DNA of 64,000 nucleotides from Roseomonas xinghualingensis. GTDB taxonomy: Bacteria; Pseudomonadota; Alphaproteobacteria; Acetobacterales; Acetobacteraceae. Below, piece after piece: positions 1-10,134 of this stretch (position 1 is its first letter; the number at the start of each line of letters is the position of its first letter). A program made the position numbers and the translations under genes. The stretch spans positions 1-64,000 of the forward strand of contig NZ_JAOXLP010000016.1 in assembly GCF_025791835.1 (NCBI RefSeq), read 5' to 3'. The notes beneath the pieces were generated by a model. The model saw nothing but the letters and a program-made list of their open reading frames with translations. It was not told the origin of the DNA and ran no database searches.

Positions 1-123
1 CAGCTGATCGAATGGCTCGTGGCCCGGGTCGTCGTCACCGACGACGAGGTCGAGATCCGCTACGTTATCCCTACCAGCCCCGCTGCCCAGACCAGCGGCA
101 TTTGTCATTTGCGTTCAGACTAT
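1..123 (+). pseudogene. Serine recombinase C-terminal remnant
   Basis: Frame 1 is open from the window edge and reads like the extreme C-terminus of a large resolvase-type serine recombinase, including VARVVVTDDEVEIRYVIPTS followed by a terminal CHLRSDY. Such tails follow the zinc-ribbon and coiled-coil part of phage or ICE integrases. Only about 40 residues are visible; the catalytic N-terminus, if present, lies left of the window. After residue 41 the frame runs into sequence that codes for a different protein in another frame, so the natural end appears lost or displaced. Family assignment rests on motif recognition only. It marks an old mobile element at this edge. Confidence 0.55.
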
Positions 124-241
124 CGAGCGCTTGTTCTGCCGCCTCAAGAACTGGCGGAGATTGGCCACACGATACGACCGGCTGGCCCGGAACTTCCTGG
201 CCAGCCTCGCCCTCATCGCCACCATCACAGAGTGGCCCTAA
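116..241 (+). pseudogene. IS5-family transposase C-terminal remnant
   Basis: In frame 2, about 40 codons ending at TAA 239-241 encode IERLFCRLKNWRRLATRYD and then LARNFLASLALIAT, the conserved end of IS5-type DDE transposases (the ExxxxRLK...RYDKLA.NFL block). No start codon or DDE core accompanies it, and the upstream bases are read in another frame as a recombinase tail. It is therefore a fragment, probably left by insertion into or recombination with that gene. A CTAG sits at 255-258, 14 bp downstream, and overlaps the stop of the next gene. CTAG is a target used by some IS5-group elements, but I cannot define terminal repeats. Confidence 0.6.
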
Positions 242-254
242 ATGAGGCCCCTAC

Positions 255-2018
255 CTAGGCCGGCACGAAGGCCTGGGCCTGGACAAGGCCGGCATAGAGG
301 CCCCGCTGGGCCTGCAGGGCGGAATGCGTGCCGGCTTCAGCGACGCGGCCGGCATCCATCACCACGATCAGGTCCGCATCGCGCACGGTGGAGAGGCGAT
401 GCGCCACCACCAGCGTCGTCCGCCCCGCGCGCAACCGTCCAAGCGCTGCCTGCACGGCGGCCTCGCTGGCGGTGTCCAACGCGCTCGTCGCCTCGTCCAG
501 CAGCAGCACGCGCGGGTTCCGCAACAGCGCGCGCGCCAGGGAGATACGCTGCCGCTGCCCGCCCGAAAGCCGTGCGCCGCCAGGGCCGAGCACCGTGTCG
601 TAGCCCTGCGGCAGCGCCGTGATGAATTCATGCGCGGCGGCGGCGCGGGCGGCGTCCTCCACTTCCTGCTTCGTCGCGCCAGGGCGCCCGCAGGCGATGT
701 TGGCATAGGCCGTGTCGTCGAAGACCGTCGCGTCCTGGCCGACATAGGCGATGGCGTCGCGCAGGCTCTCCAGCGACACGCTCCGCACATCCACCCCATC
801 CAGCGTCACGCGCCCCGAGCTCGGGTCGTACAGGCGGGGCACCAGCGCCAGCGCGGTGGACTTGCCCGCGCCGGACGGGCCGACCAGCGCCACGGTGCGG
901 CCGGGCTCCGCGACGAAGCTCACGCCATGCAGCGCCGAGCGGTCGTCGTCATAGGCGAAATGCACATCCTCGAAGGCAATGCGGCCCCTGCCCTGCGGCA
1001 GGGCCGGTGCATCCGGCGGGCTGGTGATGTGGCGCGGCGCGTCGATCACGGCATTCACCCGCGCCAGCCCCGCCAGCCCTTCCTGCAGGGCGGCGTTCAG
1101 GCTGCCCAGTGCGCGCACTGGGCGCGCCGCGATCAGCAGGGCAGCGACGAAGCCGGTAAACTCGCCGACGGTCCCCTCCCCCTGGGACACGCGCCAGCCG
1201 ACGAGCGCCAGGATCGCGGCCACCGCCACGCCGCCGATCGCCTCCAGCATCGGGTCCAGGCTCGCCCGGGTGCGGGCGATGGACAGCAGGCTGGCGCGCA
1301 GATTGGCGAAAAGACGGGAGGCGCGGGTCTCCTCCGCCTCCTCCAGGCGGTAGGTGCGGACCACCCGGGCAGCAGAAAAGCTCTCGGTGAGGGCCGCGGC
1401 GGCCTCGCCCACCCGCTCCTGCATCCCACCCGAGGCGCGGCGGATGCGCTTGCCCAGCCGCAGGATGGGCACCACCGCCACGGGATAGAGCAACGCGGCC
1501 ACCAGCGACATCTTCCAGTCCAGCCAGACCATGGAGGCGACCAGCCCGACGACCGTGAGCACATCGGCGATGGCATTGATCGCCTTGGTCAGCGCCTCCC
1601 GGATCGCCGCCGCATCGGCGGTGAAGCGGGCAGCGTGCCGGGCCGGGGCATCCTTCGACACCATCGCGAAATCGGCCCGGGTCAGGGCCCGGAAGAGCCG
1701 GTTCTGCAGCCCCTCGATCACGCGCAGCACGGTGGACTGGATCGAAACCGCCTGGCCGTACTGCGCCAGCGCCTTGGCGGCGGTCAGGACGATGATCGCG
1801 GGCGGGATGAACCAGACAATGCGCTGGTCATTGGCCGTGAACAGGTCGAATGCCTGCTGGATGACCACCGGGTAGAGGGCGGTGAGCCCGGCCACCAGGC
1901 TGGTGCAGAGCAGAGCGAGAAGGATGCGGCGGGGATGGTGCCGCACTTCCTCGCGCCAGAGGCGGGCAACAAGGGCGCGCGTCGTGTCGGGATCGATGCG
2001 CCGTTTCTGGGAAGCCAT
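255..2018 (-). CDS. ABC exporter, fused permease-ATPase (MsbA/LapB-like)
   Basis: A 587-residue half-transporter with six membrane segments in residues about 30-310 and a nucleotide-binding domain in 345-580. The Walker A GPSGAGKST is at 380-388, the ABC signature LSGGQ at 484-488, the Walker B VLLLDE at 504-509, and a switch His lies in VVAHRLS. The order membrane domain then ATPase, with homodimer-sized length, fits lipid or drug exporters of the MsbA type. The substrate cannot be read from sequence; lipid A-core flipping is one possibility. The frame is open further upstream, but the ATG at 2018 is preferred because a longer start would run into doxX. The gene ends 14 bp from the mobile-element remnant. 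Confidence 0.88.
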   Translation of the reverse strand: MASQKRRIDPDTTRALVARLWREEVRHHPRRILLALLCTSLVAGLTALYPVVIQQAFDLFTANDQRIVWFIPPAIIVLTAAKALAQYGQAVSIQSTVLRVIEGLQNRLFRALTRADFAMVSKDAPARHAARFTADAAAIREALTKAINAIADVLTVVGLVASMVWLDWKMSLVAALLYPVAVVPILRLGKRIRRASGGMQERVGEAAAALTESFSAARVVRTYRLEEAEETRASRLFANLRASLLSIARTRASLDPMLEAIGGVAVAAILALVGWRVSQGEGTVGEFTGFVAALLIAARPVRALGSLNAALQEGLAGLARVNAVIDAPRHITSPPDAPALPQGRGRIAFEDVHFAYDDDRSALHGVSFVAEPGRTVALVGPSGAGKSTALALVPRLYDPSSGRVTLDGVDVRSVSLESLRDAIAYVGQDATVFDDTAYANIACGRPGATKQEVEDAARAAAAHEFITALPQGYDTVLGPGGARLSGGQRQRISLARALLRNPRVLLLDEATSALDTASEAAVQAALGRLRAGRTTLVVAHRLSTVRDADLIVVMDAGRVAEAGTHSALQAQRGLYAGLVQAQAFVPA

Positions 2019-2070
2019 GGGCGGGGCGGTTACAGCACCGCACCCGCCACGGCCAGGGGAAAGGTCCCTG

Positions 2071-2466
2071 TCAGGCCCTGTTGCGGGCCGCGTCCACGCT
2101 CCACGGGCCCGGGCCCGCGAAGAAGATGTAGAGGAAGACGAAGCAGTAGAGGATCGAGGCGTCGCCACCGTTCAGCGTGGGGTAAAGGTTACGCGGTGCG
2201 TGGAACATCCAATAGGCCACTGCCATCTCACCGGAGAGAACGAACGCAACCGGCCGGGTGAAGGCGCCAAACAGCAGCAGCAGGCCGCCCACCAGCTCAA
2301 GGATCGCAGCGACCCACAACAGGGACACGGCCGGCGGAAAGCCCGAAGGGGGCGGAGCCGGGAAGCCGAACAGCTTCTGCGTGCCATGCAGCAGGAAGAT
2401 CAGGGCCGCGACGATCCGCAGCACGGACAGCACCCGCGGTGCCCAGACGACCAGGGTGGATGACAT
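2071..2466 (-). CDS. DoxX family membrane protein
   Basis: A 131-residue protein with four hydrophobic helices and DoxX features: a helix ending HGTQKLFGF near residue 25, then a ...LELVGGLLLLFGAFTR helix, and a last helix just before the C-terminus. DoxX/DoxD-like proteins are small inner-membrane proteins associated with quinone or thiol redox; the role of this member is unknown. The start at 2466 puts the first helix close to the N-terminus; a longer frame reaches 2535 but would overlap cca. It lies 52 bp upstream of the ABC exporter and may share its transcript. Confidence 0.8.
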   Translation of the reverse strand: MSSTLVVWAPRVLSVLRIVAALIFLLHGTQKLFGFPAPPPSGFPPAVSLLWVAAILELVGGLLLLFGAFTRPVAFVLSGEMAVAYWMFHAPRNLYPTLNGGDASILYCFVFLYIFFAGPGPWSVDAARNRA

Positions 2467-2515
2467 AGGGGGCAAAGCCTCCGATTCGGTGACAAACAAG
2501 CCGTAACCTGTCCGC

Positions 2516-3796
2516 TCACCGCTTCGTAAGCGCATTCCCGTGAATGTCCGCCATCAGCCCGGCCAGTTGCGCACGGCAGGCCTCCGCATCGGCGGTACAG
2601 CCGCCCTCCAGCCACCAGCGCCGCGTCTCGGCCAGCAGCCGTCCCATTTCCGGTCCCGGCTTCACACCCATCGCCAGCGCGTCCCTTCCCTGGAGCGGGA
2701 ACACAGGGCGCGGCATGGCGGCTATCCGCTCCCGGAAGCGGGCCCAGGCCGCGTCATCCGGCCCCTGCCAGCCCCAGGCGCGGGTCACTGCTTGGCGGTG
2801 CCAGGCGGCATCGGCGAGGCGCTCCGGCAACTGCTCAGCCAGGAGGCGCCGGAGCGTATCGTCATCCGGCCCGCCCTCGGCGATGGCGGGCTGCAGCGGA
2901 AGCAGGTCATGGCCCGCGCGGTAACGGGCGACCAGCCGCTGCACTTCCTCATTCGAGGCCTTGAGGCGCCGCGCGGCCTCGGCGCTGCCATGGGTCAGCA
3001 GCGCATCGAAGCGCAGCATCGGGTCCTGTGGCGCGCCGATCTCCGCCAGGGCACGCAGATGGCGCGAGGCCCCCAGGCAGTCCGGCCCGAGCACCGCCGG
3101 CAGCACGCCTGTCTCCTCCGCCAGCGCCACGGCCTCCGCCGGATCGGGAGCGGCGAGGAGGCGCTTGAGCTCCATCCAGATCCGCTCGACCGAAAGCCGT
3201 GAAAGATATGGCACCACCTTCCGGATGGCCCCGACCGCCGCCGGGTCCGGTTCGCCGCGCCCATAGCGGGCCTGGAAGCGGAAGTAGCGCAGGGCGCGGA
3301 GGTGATCCTCCTCCAGCCGGATCGTGGGGTCGCCCACGAAGCGCACGCGTCCAGCCTCCAGGTCCTCGCGCCCGCCGAAATAATCCCACAACTCGCCCGT
3401 GGCCGAGAGCGACAGGGCATTCATGGTGAAGTCCCGCCTGGCCGCATCCTCGCGCCAGTCGGTGGTCCATTCCACCACGGCGTGGCGGCCATCGGTCAGC
3501 ACGTCCCGGCGCAGGCTGGTCACCTCCACTGGCTCGCCGCGCAGCACGGCGGTGACGGTGCCGTGGGACAGCCCGGTCTCATGCACCCGCAGCCCCGCAG
3601 CGGTCAGGCGGGCGGCGATCTCCTCCGGCGGAAAGGGCGCGGCGACATCCACATCGGCCACGGGGCGATTGGCCAGCGCATCCCGCACGGCGCCGCCCAC
3701 CGCGCGGGAACCCGGCAGGGCGGCAAGCACGGCGGCGGGCGCGGGGCCGGACAGGAAGGCGGGTGGATCGATCCGGGCACTGGGCGGGTCGCTCAT
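2516..3796 (-). CDS. cca: CCA-adding tRNA nucleotidyltransferase
   Basis: A 426-residue class II nucleotidyltransferase that builds or repairs the 3' CCA end of tRNA in the cytoplasm. The head domain has GGAVRD at residues 34-39 and the metal-binding DVD at 48-50. RRDFTMNALS near 120 and the block DPTIRLEEDHLRALRYFRF follow, as usual in the family. No C-terminal HD phosphohydrolase motif is visible, as is typical of alphaproteobacterial forms. Its start overlaps the stop of the DUF6111 gene by 4 bp (ATGA), so the two are translationally coupled. Related poly(A) polymerases share these motifs, but the gene context (NUDIX, DUF1285) is the usual one for cca in Rhodospirillales. Confidence 0.93.
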   Translation of the reverse strand: MSDPPSARIDPPAFLSGPAPAAVLAALPGSRAVGGAVRDALANRPVADVDVAAPFPPEEIAARLTAAGLRVHETGLSHGTVTAVLRGEPVEVTSLRRDVLTDGRHAVVEWTTDWREDAARRDFTMNALSLSATGELWDYFGGREDLEAGRVRFVGDPTIRLEEDHLRALRYFRFQARYGRGEPDPAAVGAIRKVVPYLSRLSVERIWMELKRLLAAPDPAEAVALAEETGVLPAVLGPDCLGASRHLRALAEIGAPQDPMLRFDALLTHGSAEAARRLKASNEEVQRLVARYRAGHDLLPLQPAIAEGGPDDDTLRRLLAEQLPERLADAAWHRQAVTRAWGWQGPDDAAWARFRERIAAMPRPVFPLQGRDALAMGVKPGPEMGRLLAETRRWWLEGGCTADAEACRAQLAGLMADIHGNALTKR

Positions 3797-4113
3797 CGCG
3801 GTCGCGGGCCCTCATGCGGGGGTGGCGGGGCGGGGGCGGCAGCGGGTGGCGGCCAGGGCCCTGGCGGCCGGGCGGGCGCAACATGGCCGGGCTGGATGCC
3901 ATCCGCCGTCACGCGCGGGGGAATATAGGCCGCATTCGGGTCCATCCCGCGCGACAGCCCGTACCAGATCGCCCCACCGATCGAGAGGGCCAGCCCCAGC
4001 AGGGCAAGCGCGATCACATGCGCCCCCACCGCCCGTCCGGGATTCAGCCGCAGCCAGATCGCGTAGAGAGCGAAGGGAGAGAGAAAGAGAATCGCCTCGA
4101 TCAGATAGGGCAT
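3793..4113 (-). CDS. DUF6111 family small membrane protein
   Basis: A 106-residue protein with two predicted membrane helices (residues about 3-20 and 32-52). A Pro-rich tail holds an IPPR.T.DG..QPGH segment typical of the DUF6111 proteins that sit next to cca in alphaproteobacteria. The function is unknown. The gene ends in a 4-bp overlap with cca and begins 47 bp after the NUDIX gene, consistent with one transcript DUF1285-NUDIX-DUF6111-cca. The tail is low-complexity Pro/Ala. Confidence 0.75.
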   Translation of the reverse strand: MPYLIEAILFLSPFALYAIWLRLNPGRAVGAHVIALALLGLALSIGGAIWYGLSRGMDPNAAYIPPRVTADGIQPGHVAPARPPGPWPPPAAAPAPPPPHEGPRPR

Positions 4114-4160
4114 CGTAGAAGGTTATGGTCCCGCGGGGGCGAAGGCGGTAGGCCGCCGCC

Positions 4161-4766
4161 TCAGTCCCTCAGGGCCAGCGCCAGGCTCCGCAGCATGGTG
4201 GCCGTGACGCCCCAGATGGTTTGGGTTTCATGCGGCCACTGCCAGTAATGGCGCGTCCGCCCTCCGAAGACACCGCTGCGCCGTTCGGGCGCGGCGGGGT
4301 CCAGCAGGCGGGAGAGCGGGTATTCGAACACCTCCGCCACCTCCGCCGGCTCGGGCGTGAGGGACACGGGTGGGTCCAGCAGCGCCACCACGGGAACCAC
4401 ATGGAAGCCCGTGCCCGTCACCATATCGGGCAGCCGCCCGGCAATGCGCGGCAGGCGGGGGTCCAGCCCCACTTCCTCGGCGGCCTCGCGCAGTGCGGCG
4501 GCCTCGGGCGTCTCCCCCGGCTCGATCCGTCCGCCAGGGAAGGCGACCTGCCCGGCATGGGAGGAAAGGGTCGCGGCGCGGAGTGTCAGCAGGATGGTCG
4601 GCGCCGGATGCAGCAGGATCGGCACCAGAACGGCGGAACGGCGGGTTCCCTCCGGCGCTGCCTCGGCACGCGCCGCGCGGAGGAGGCGAGCGGGATCGGC
4701 GAGGCGCTGCTCCACCTCGGCCGGGGAAAGGCTCGCCGGGAGAAGGGCGGGAAGACTGTCCGTCAC
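4161..4766 (-). CDS. CoA pyrophosphatase (NUDIX hydrolase)
   Basis: A 201-residue hydrolase. The coenzyme A-specific motif is visible as LLTLRAATLSSHAGQVAFPG at about 59-78. It runs straight into a complete NUDIX box, G-x5-E-x7-REAAEEVGL, at 79-101, whose Glu residues bind the catalytic metal. Family members split CoA, often oxidised CoA, into 3',5'-ADP and phosphopantetheine. The start is taken as GTG 4766 because it overlaps the DUF1285 stop (GTGA), a coupling arrangement repeated in this window. The longer ATG frame would sit entirely inside the neighbour. Confidence 0.9.
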   Translation of the reverse strand: MTDSLPALLPASLSPAEVEQRLADPARLLRAARAEAAPEGTRRSAVLVPILLHPAPTILLTLRAATLSSHAGQVAFPGGRIEPGETPEAAALREAAEEVGLDPRLPRIAGRLPDMVTGTGFHVVPVVALLDPPVSLTPEPAEVAEVFEYPLSRLLDPAAPERRSGVFGGRTRHYWQWPHETQTIWGVTATMLRSLALALRD

Positions 4767-5398
4767 GCCACTTCGTCGTCGAATTCCTCGAAGGAACTCT
4801 CCTCGGTCGGGCTGTCGTCGATCACGAAGAAGCAGCCCTGGCTCCATACGCCCATGACCTCACGCCCATCCACTGTCTCCGGCTGGGCCAGCGCGACCAG
4901 CTCATAGAAGACCGGGCGGCTGATCCGGGCCTCCAGGCCGGGGCGAATGGTGACATAGGGGCGCGGCTCGCGCGTTACCGGGTCGATCTCCACGCGGATG
5001 GGGTGATGCTCATCGGCCGTGACCATCTCGTCCAGATTGGTCCGGAAGGTCAGGCACTGGCGGGCCTGGCGCCGGGAGGGCGCGCCCGAATCACAGGCAC
5101 CATCCCCGCAGCAATGGCCCCAGTTCAGCTCCACGGCGACGAAGGGAGCATCCTCCACCTCGATCCGGCCGCGCTCGACAGGAGTTTCCAGCCAGAAGCT
5201 GCCATCGGCCTCGCGCTTCAGCACGGAGGCAAAGAGGCAGACCAGCTCCTTCCGGCCGATCGGGCTGCCCTGGTAGTACCAGGTTCCATCCCGCGCGATG
5301 CGCATATGGAAATCCCCGCAGATCGTGCGGGGCTGACGCGCCGGGACCGGAGGGGCCGCCTTCGGACCGCTTTTCAATTCATGCATCCCCAGCGCCAT
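4763..5398 (-). CDS. DUF1285 domain protein
   Basis: A 211-residue protein of the DUF1285 family. The hallmark segments are present: ICGDFHMRIARDGTWYYQGS near residue 25, an IGRKELVCLFASVL block, and a C-terminal ..RPVFYELVALA. It contains a Cys-rich insert (HCCGDGAC) near residue 100 that could bind a metal. The molecular role is unestablished; crystal structures of relatives suggest a ligand- or protein-binding fold. The ATG at 5398 is chosen over 5386 because GGAG lies 8 bases upstream. It starts the minus-strand operon and is divergent from moxR across 117 bp. Confidence 0.8.
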   Translation of the reverse strand: MALGMHELKSGPKAAPPVPARQPRTICGDFHMRIARDGTWYYQGSPIGRKELVCLFASVLKREADGSFWLETPVERGRIEVEDAPFVAVELNWGHCCGDGACDSGAPSRRQARQCLTFRTNLDEMVTADEHHPIRVEIDPVTREPRPYVTIRPGLEARISRPVFYELVALAQPETVDGREVMGVWSQGCFFVIDDSPTEESSFEEFDDEVA

Positions 5399-5515
5399 GT
5401 GACTTTCTCCGCGCCATCGAAGGGCCATACCCTCGCCATCCACTCATCACGCCTCCATCTGTCGTGGGAGGCGGGGTCAGGTGTTACCCCTCGGCAATAT
5501 GGAAAGGGGCCATGC

Positions 5516-6524
<1,009 letters not shown>

Positions 6525-6532
<8 letters not shown>

Positions 6533-7397
6533 GGGAAGGGCCGAGGCCGCACTCCCACTCCGGGCCGAGGCCACAGCCGCGAGCCTGCCGCCGCTGGTGG
6601 TGGTGGCGGAGCGCGTGGCCATGACGGTGCTTCAGGGCGTGCATGGGCGCCGCCGCTCCGGCCAGGGCGACGCCTTCTGGCAGTTCCGCCCCTATCTGGC
6701 CGGCGACGATGCCGCACGGGTGGATTGGCGGCAGAGCGCGAAATCCGATCGGCTCTATCTGCGCGAGACGGAATGGGAATCCGCCCAGACCGTCGTGCTC
6801 TGGCGCGATTCCACGCCGGGCATGGGCTGGTCCGGCGCGAAGTCGCGCCCCACCAAGCAGGCGCGGGCGGATCTTCTGCTTCTTGCCCTGTCCTCCCTGC
6901 TGCTGCGCGGCGGGGAGCGGGTGCGGCTGATGGGCGGTGGGCGCGGCCTATCCGGACGGGCTGCCCTGCCCGAGTTGGCAATGCGGCTGGAGATGCAATC
7001 CGGCTCACCCGCCGATGATGCCCTGCCGCGCCATGCCCGTGCCGTGCTCTTCAGCGATTTCCTGGCGCCCCTGCCGGAGTTGCGCGCCAGCCTGGCGCCG
7101 TTGGCCGCCACGGGGATACGCGGGACGCTGATGGCGCTGCACGACCCGGCGGAAGAGACCCTGCCCTATGGCGGGCGCGTGCGGTTCGAGCCCCTGGACG
7201 GCACCGAAGCCGCGCTGGTGCCGCGCGTGGAGGGCATTCGCGCCCTCTATGAGGAACGCATGGCGGCGCATCGGGAGGGGCTTTCGGTCCTAGCGGCCTC
7301 GCTCGGCTTCCGTTTGATGTCACATCGAACCGACCATCCACCCGAAGCCGCGTTGATGGCCTTGTGGCAAGCGCTGGCGCCTCAGGGAGCGCGGTGA
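6525..7397 (+). CDS. DUF58 domain protein (MoxR partner)
   Basis: A 290-residue protein with the DUF58 signature FRPYLAGDDAARVDWRQSAK at 54-73, followed by LYLRETE. DUF58 proteins almost always follow moxR and contain a VWA-like fold, so a MoxR client role is expected. Translation begins at TTG 6525 inside the last codons of moxR, which gives an 8-bp overlap and implies coupling. No membrane segment is evident, so it is probably cytosolic. The exact biochemical task is unknown. Confidence 0.88.
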
Positions 7398-7428
7398 TGG
7401 GCAGGGTTCCGATGCCTGGGAGGCATGG

Positions 7429-10134
7429 ATGATGGGCGCTCTTTCCTTCGCCGCGCCCTGGCTCCTGGTCGCGCTGGCCGGGCTGCCGGTGCTGTACTGG
7501 CTTCTGCGCGTCACCCCCCCCACGCCGCGTCGGCAATCCTTCCCCCCGGCCCGCTTCCTGCGCGACCTGCCGGCGGTGGAGGAGACCCCTGCCCGCACCC
7601 CCTGGTGGCTGCTGCTGCTGCGCATGGTCGCCGCCGCGCTGATCGTAATCGGACTGGCTCGGCCGGTCTGGAACGCGGCGCAAGGTGATTCCGGGGACTC
7701 GCCGCTGCTGTTGGTGGTGGATGATGGCTGGGCCTCGGCACCCGACTGGCCGGACCGCATGGCGGCGGCCGGTGCGGCACTGGACGCGGCCTCGCGCGCC
7801 GGGCGCCGTGTGGCACTACTGCCCACCGCCCCCGGCACCACGGGCGAGCCCCCTCGCCCCACCCCCTGGATGCCGGCCGAGGAAGCGCGCGCCCGGCTTG
7901 CGGCGCTGCGCCCGCATCCCTGGGCGCCAGACCGCCCGGCGGCGCTGGCCGCGCTCGAAGCCGCTCGCTACGAGGATTTCGCCAGCCTCTACGTCACCGA
8001 TGGCCTCGCGCATGGCGGGGATGATGGCTCGGCGCTGATGCAGGCCCTGAGCGATGCAGGCCCGCTGCAGGTGGCGCGCGGCATTCCCGGCATGGCCCGC
8101 GTGCTGCTGCCGCCGCGCGCGGAGGCGGATCGCCTCGTGCTCGGCCTGCGCCGCGCCCCGGGCGGGCCGCAGGCCGAGGCGGCCGTGCTGGCCCTCACCT
8201 CCGATGGCCGCGCCATGGGCCGGGCCGTGCTTCCCCTGGCAGCGGGCGCCACGGAAGCCGAGGGAGCGCTGGAACTGCCAGTGGAGATCCGCAACAGCGT
8301 CACCCAGTTGGCCCTGGAGGGCGATGCCCCCGGCGCCGCCGGGGTGGTGCTGCTGGACGAGCGCTTCCGCCGCCGCCCCGTGGGCCTGCTGGCCGCGCAG
8401 GAGGAAGCCGCCGATACGCCGCTGACCGGCGCGCTCTACTACCTGGACCGTGCCCTTTCCCCCACCGCCGAAATCCGGCGGGGCACGCTGGAACAGCTGC
8501 TCTCCCGCCGCCTTGCCGTGCTGGTGCTGGCCGACCGGCCGCTGGCCGAGGGGCCGGAGACGGAGGCGGTGGCGCGCTTCGTCGAGGAAGGCGGGCTGCT
8601 GCTGCGCTTCGCCGGGCCGCGCTTGGCGGAGAAGGGCGATTCCCTGCTGCCCGTGCCGCTGCGCGCCGGGGAGCGCGCCCTGGGCAGCGCCCTGTCCTGG
8701 GAGAAGCCGCAGACCCTCGCTCCCTTCCCCGAGGGCAGCCCCTTCGCCGGGCTGACCCCGCCTCCTGAGGTGACGGTCTCCACCCAGGTCCTCGCCGAGC
8801 CGGTTCCGCGCCTTGCCGAGCGGAGCTGGGCGCGGCTGGCCGATGGCACGCCCCTGGTCACCTTCGAGAATCGTGGCGCCGGGCGGATCGTGCTGTTCCA
8901 CACGACGGCGAATGCGGATTGGTCCGATCTGCCGCTTTCGGGCCTCTATATAGACATGCTGCGGCGGATCGTGGCGCTCTCCTCTGGCGTGATAGGCAGC
9001 GAGGGCGAGGCCCCCCTGGCGCCGATCGAGACGCTGGACGGCTTCGGCCGGCTGGGTGCCCCGCCGCCCGCCGCCAGCGCAATCACGGCGGCGCAGATGG
9101 ACTCCACCCAGCCCGCCCCACGCCATCCGCCAGGCTGGTACGGCACGCCTGGGGAAGGCGCCGAGCGCCGCGCCCTCAATCTTTCCGCCTATCTGCCCGA
9201 GCCTCGCGCGGCGGCGCCCACACCCTCCGGCGCGCGGGAGACGCGGATCGGCGGCGTGCCGGCGGAACGCGATCTCGGCCCCTGGCTGCTGGCGGCGGCG
9301 CTGCTGCTGCTGGCGCTGGACCTGCTGCTTTCGCTGCAGAGCCGTGGCCTGGGGCTGCGGACACGTGCGGTGGCCGTGGCGCTGGCGCTGATCCTGCCGG
9401 GCGCCGCCTCGGCCCAGGAAGGAATGCCGGAGGGCGCCGCCGCGCTCGCCACCCGGCTTGCCTATGTGGTGACGGGCGATGCGCAGGCCGATGAAGTTTC
9501 GCGCCAGGGGCTGGTGGGACTCTCGGACTATGTGAACCGCCGCACCGCAGCCGGTCTCGCCGAACCCGTCGCGCTGCGGCCCGGTCGTGACGATCTTTCC
9601 TTCTACCCGCTGCTCTACTGGGTGGTGCTGCCCGATGCGCCTGCCCCCGACCCCGCCGCCGTGGAGGCGCTGAACACTTTCATGCGCAATGGCGGCATCA
9701 TCCTCTTCGACACGCGCAACGCGGGCTCGGGCGAGGGCGTCTCGCTCGGCGCCGATGCCGCGCTGCGCCGGCTGACACGCAACCTGCAGGTCCCGCCCCT
9801 GGCCCCCATGCCGGATGAGCATGTGCTGCGGCGCGCCTTCTACCTGCTGCCGGACCTGCCCGGGCGCTATACCGGCGGCCCCGTCTGGGTTGCGCGCGAT
9901 ACGGACCGGGCAAATGACAGCGTCAGCCCCGTCATCGTCGGCGGCCATGACTGGGCCTCGGCCTGGGCCGTGGATGCGCGCGGGAACAATCCCTATGCCG
10001 TCATGCCCGGCGGCACGCGGCAGCGGACGCTGGCCTACCGCTTCGGCGTGAACCTCGTGATCTACGCGCTGACCGGCAACTACAAGGGCGACCAGGTCCA
10101 TGTGCCGGCCATCCTGGAGAGGCTGGGCAACTGA
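7429..10134 (+). CDS. BatA/DUF4159 membrane protein of the MoxR operon
   Basis: A 901-residue protein. Residues 1-85 form a BatA-type N-terminus: a helix near 5-25, an SFPPARFL motif and a second helix at about 60-80. A long extracytoplasmic part follows, with a further pair of helices at about 620-660. Residues about 673-880 form a DUF4159 domain with ..RLAYVVTGD, NGGIILFDTRN and a C-terminal YRFGVNLVIYALTGNYKGDQ. DUF4159 resembles a class I amidotransferase-like fold without a clear catalytic Cys. Work on Bat operons suggests envelope or aerotolerance roles, but that transfer is inference. It starts 31 bp after the DUF58 gene and overlaps the next start by 1 bp. Confidence 0.85.
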   Translation: MMGALSFAAPWLLVALAGLPVLYWLLRVTPPTPRRQSFPPARFLRDLPAVEETPARTPWWLLLLRMVAAALIVIGLARPVWNAAQGDSGDSPLLLVVDDGWASAPDWPDRMAAAGAALDAASRAGRRVALLPTAPGTTGEPPRPTPWMPAEEARARLAALRPHPWAPDRPAALAALEAARYEDFASLYVTDGLAHGGDDGSALMQALSDAGPLQVARGIPGMARVLLPPRAEADRLVLGLRRAPGGPQAEAAVLALTSDGRAMGRAVLPLAAGATEAEGALELPVEIRNSVTQLALEGDAPGAAGVVLLDERFRRRPVGLLAAQEEAADTPLTGALYYLDRALSPTAEIRRGTLEQLLSRRLAVLVLADRPLAEGPETEAVARFVEEGGLLLRFAGPRLAEKGDSLLPVPLRAGERALGSALSWEKPQTLAPFPEGSPFAGLTPPPEVTVSTQVLAEPVPRLAERSWARLADGTPLVTFENRGAGRIVLFHTTANADWSDLPLSGLYIDMLRRIVALSSGVIGSEGEAPLAPIETLDGFGRLGAPPPAASAITAAQMDSTQPAPRHPPGWYGTPGEGAERRALNLSAYLPEPRAAAPTPSGARETRIGGVPAERDLGPWLLAAALLLLALDLLLSLQSRGLGLRTRAVAVALALILPGAASAQEGMPEGAAALATRLAYVVTGDAQADEVSRQGLVGLSDYVNRRTAAGLAEPVALRPGRDDLSFYPLLYWVVLPDAPAPDPAAVEALNTFMRNGGIILFDTRNAGSGEGVSLGADAALRRLTRNLQVPPLAPMPDEHVLRRAFYLLPDLPGRYTGGPVWVARDTDRANDSVSPVIVGGHDWASAWAVDARGNNPYAVMPGGTRQRTLAYRFGVNLVIYALTGNYKGDQVHVPAILERLGN

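Noticed and set aside
324..2261. A 645-codon plus-strand frame opposite the ABC exporter
   Set aside because: Antisense to intact Walker A/B and signature motifs; biased composition.
4144..4158. Short GGCGG/CCGCC repeat after the NUDIX gene as a terminator
   Set aside because: Only five base pairs in very GC-rich DNA; expected by chance and inside a probable operon.
7816..10101. A 761-codon minus-strand frame opposite the DUF4159 gene
   Set aside because: Compositionally biased (Arg, Gln, His, Gly) and antisense to a gene in a conserved, coupled operon.
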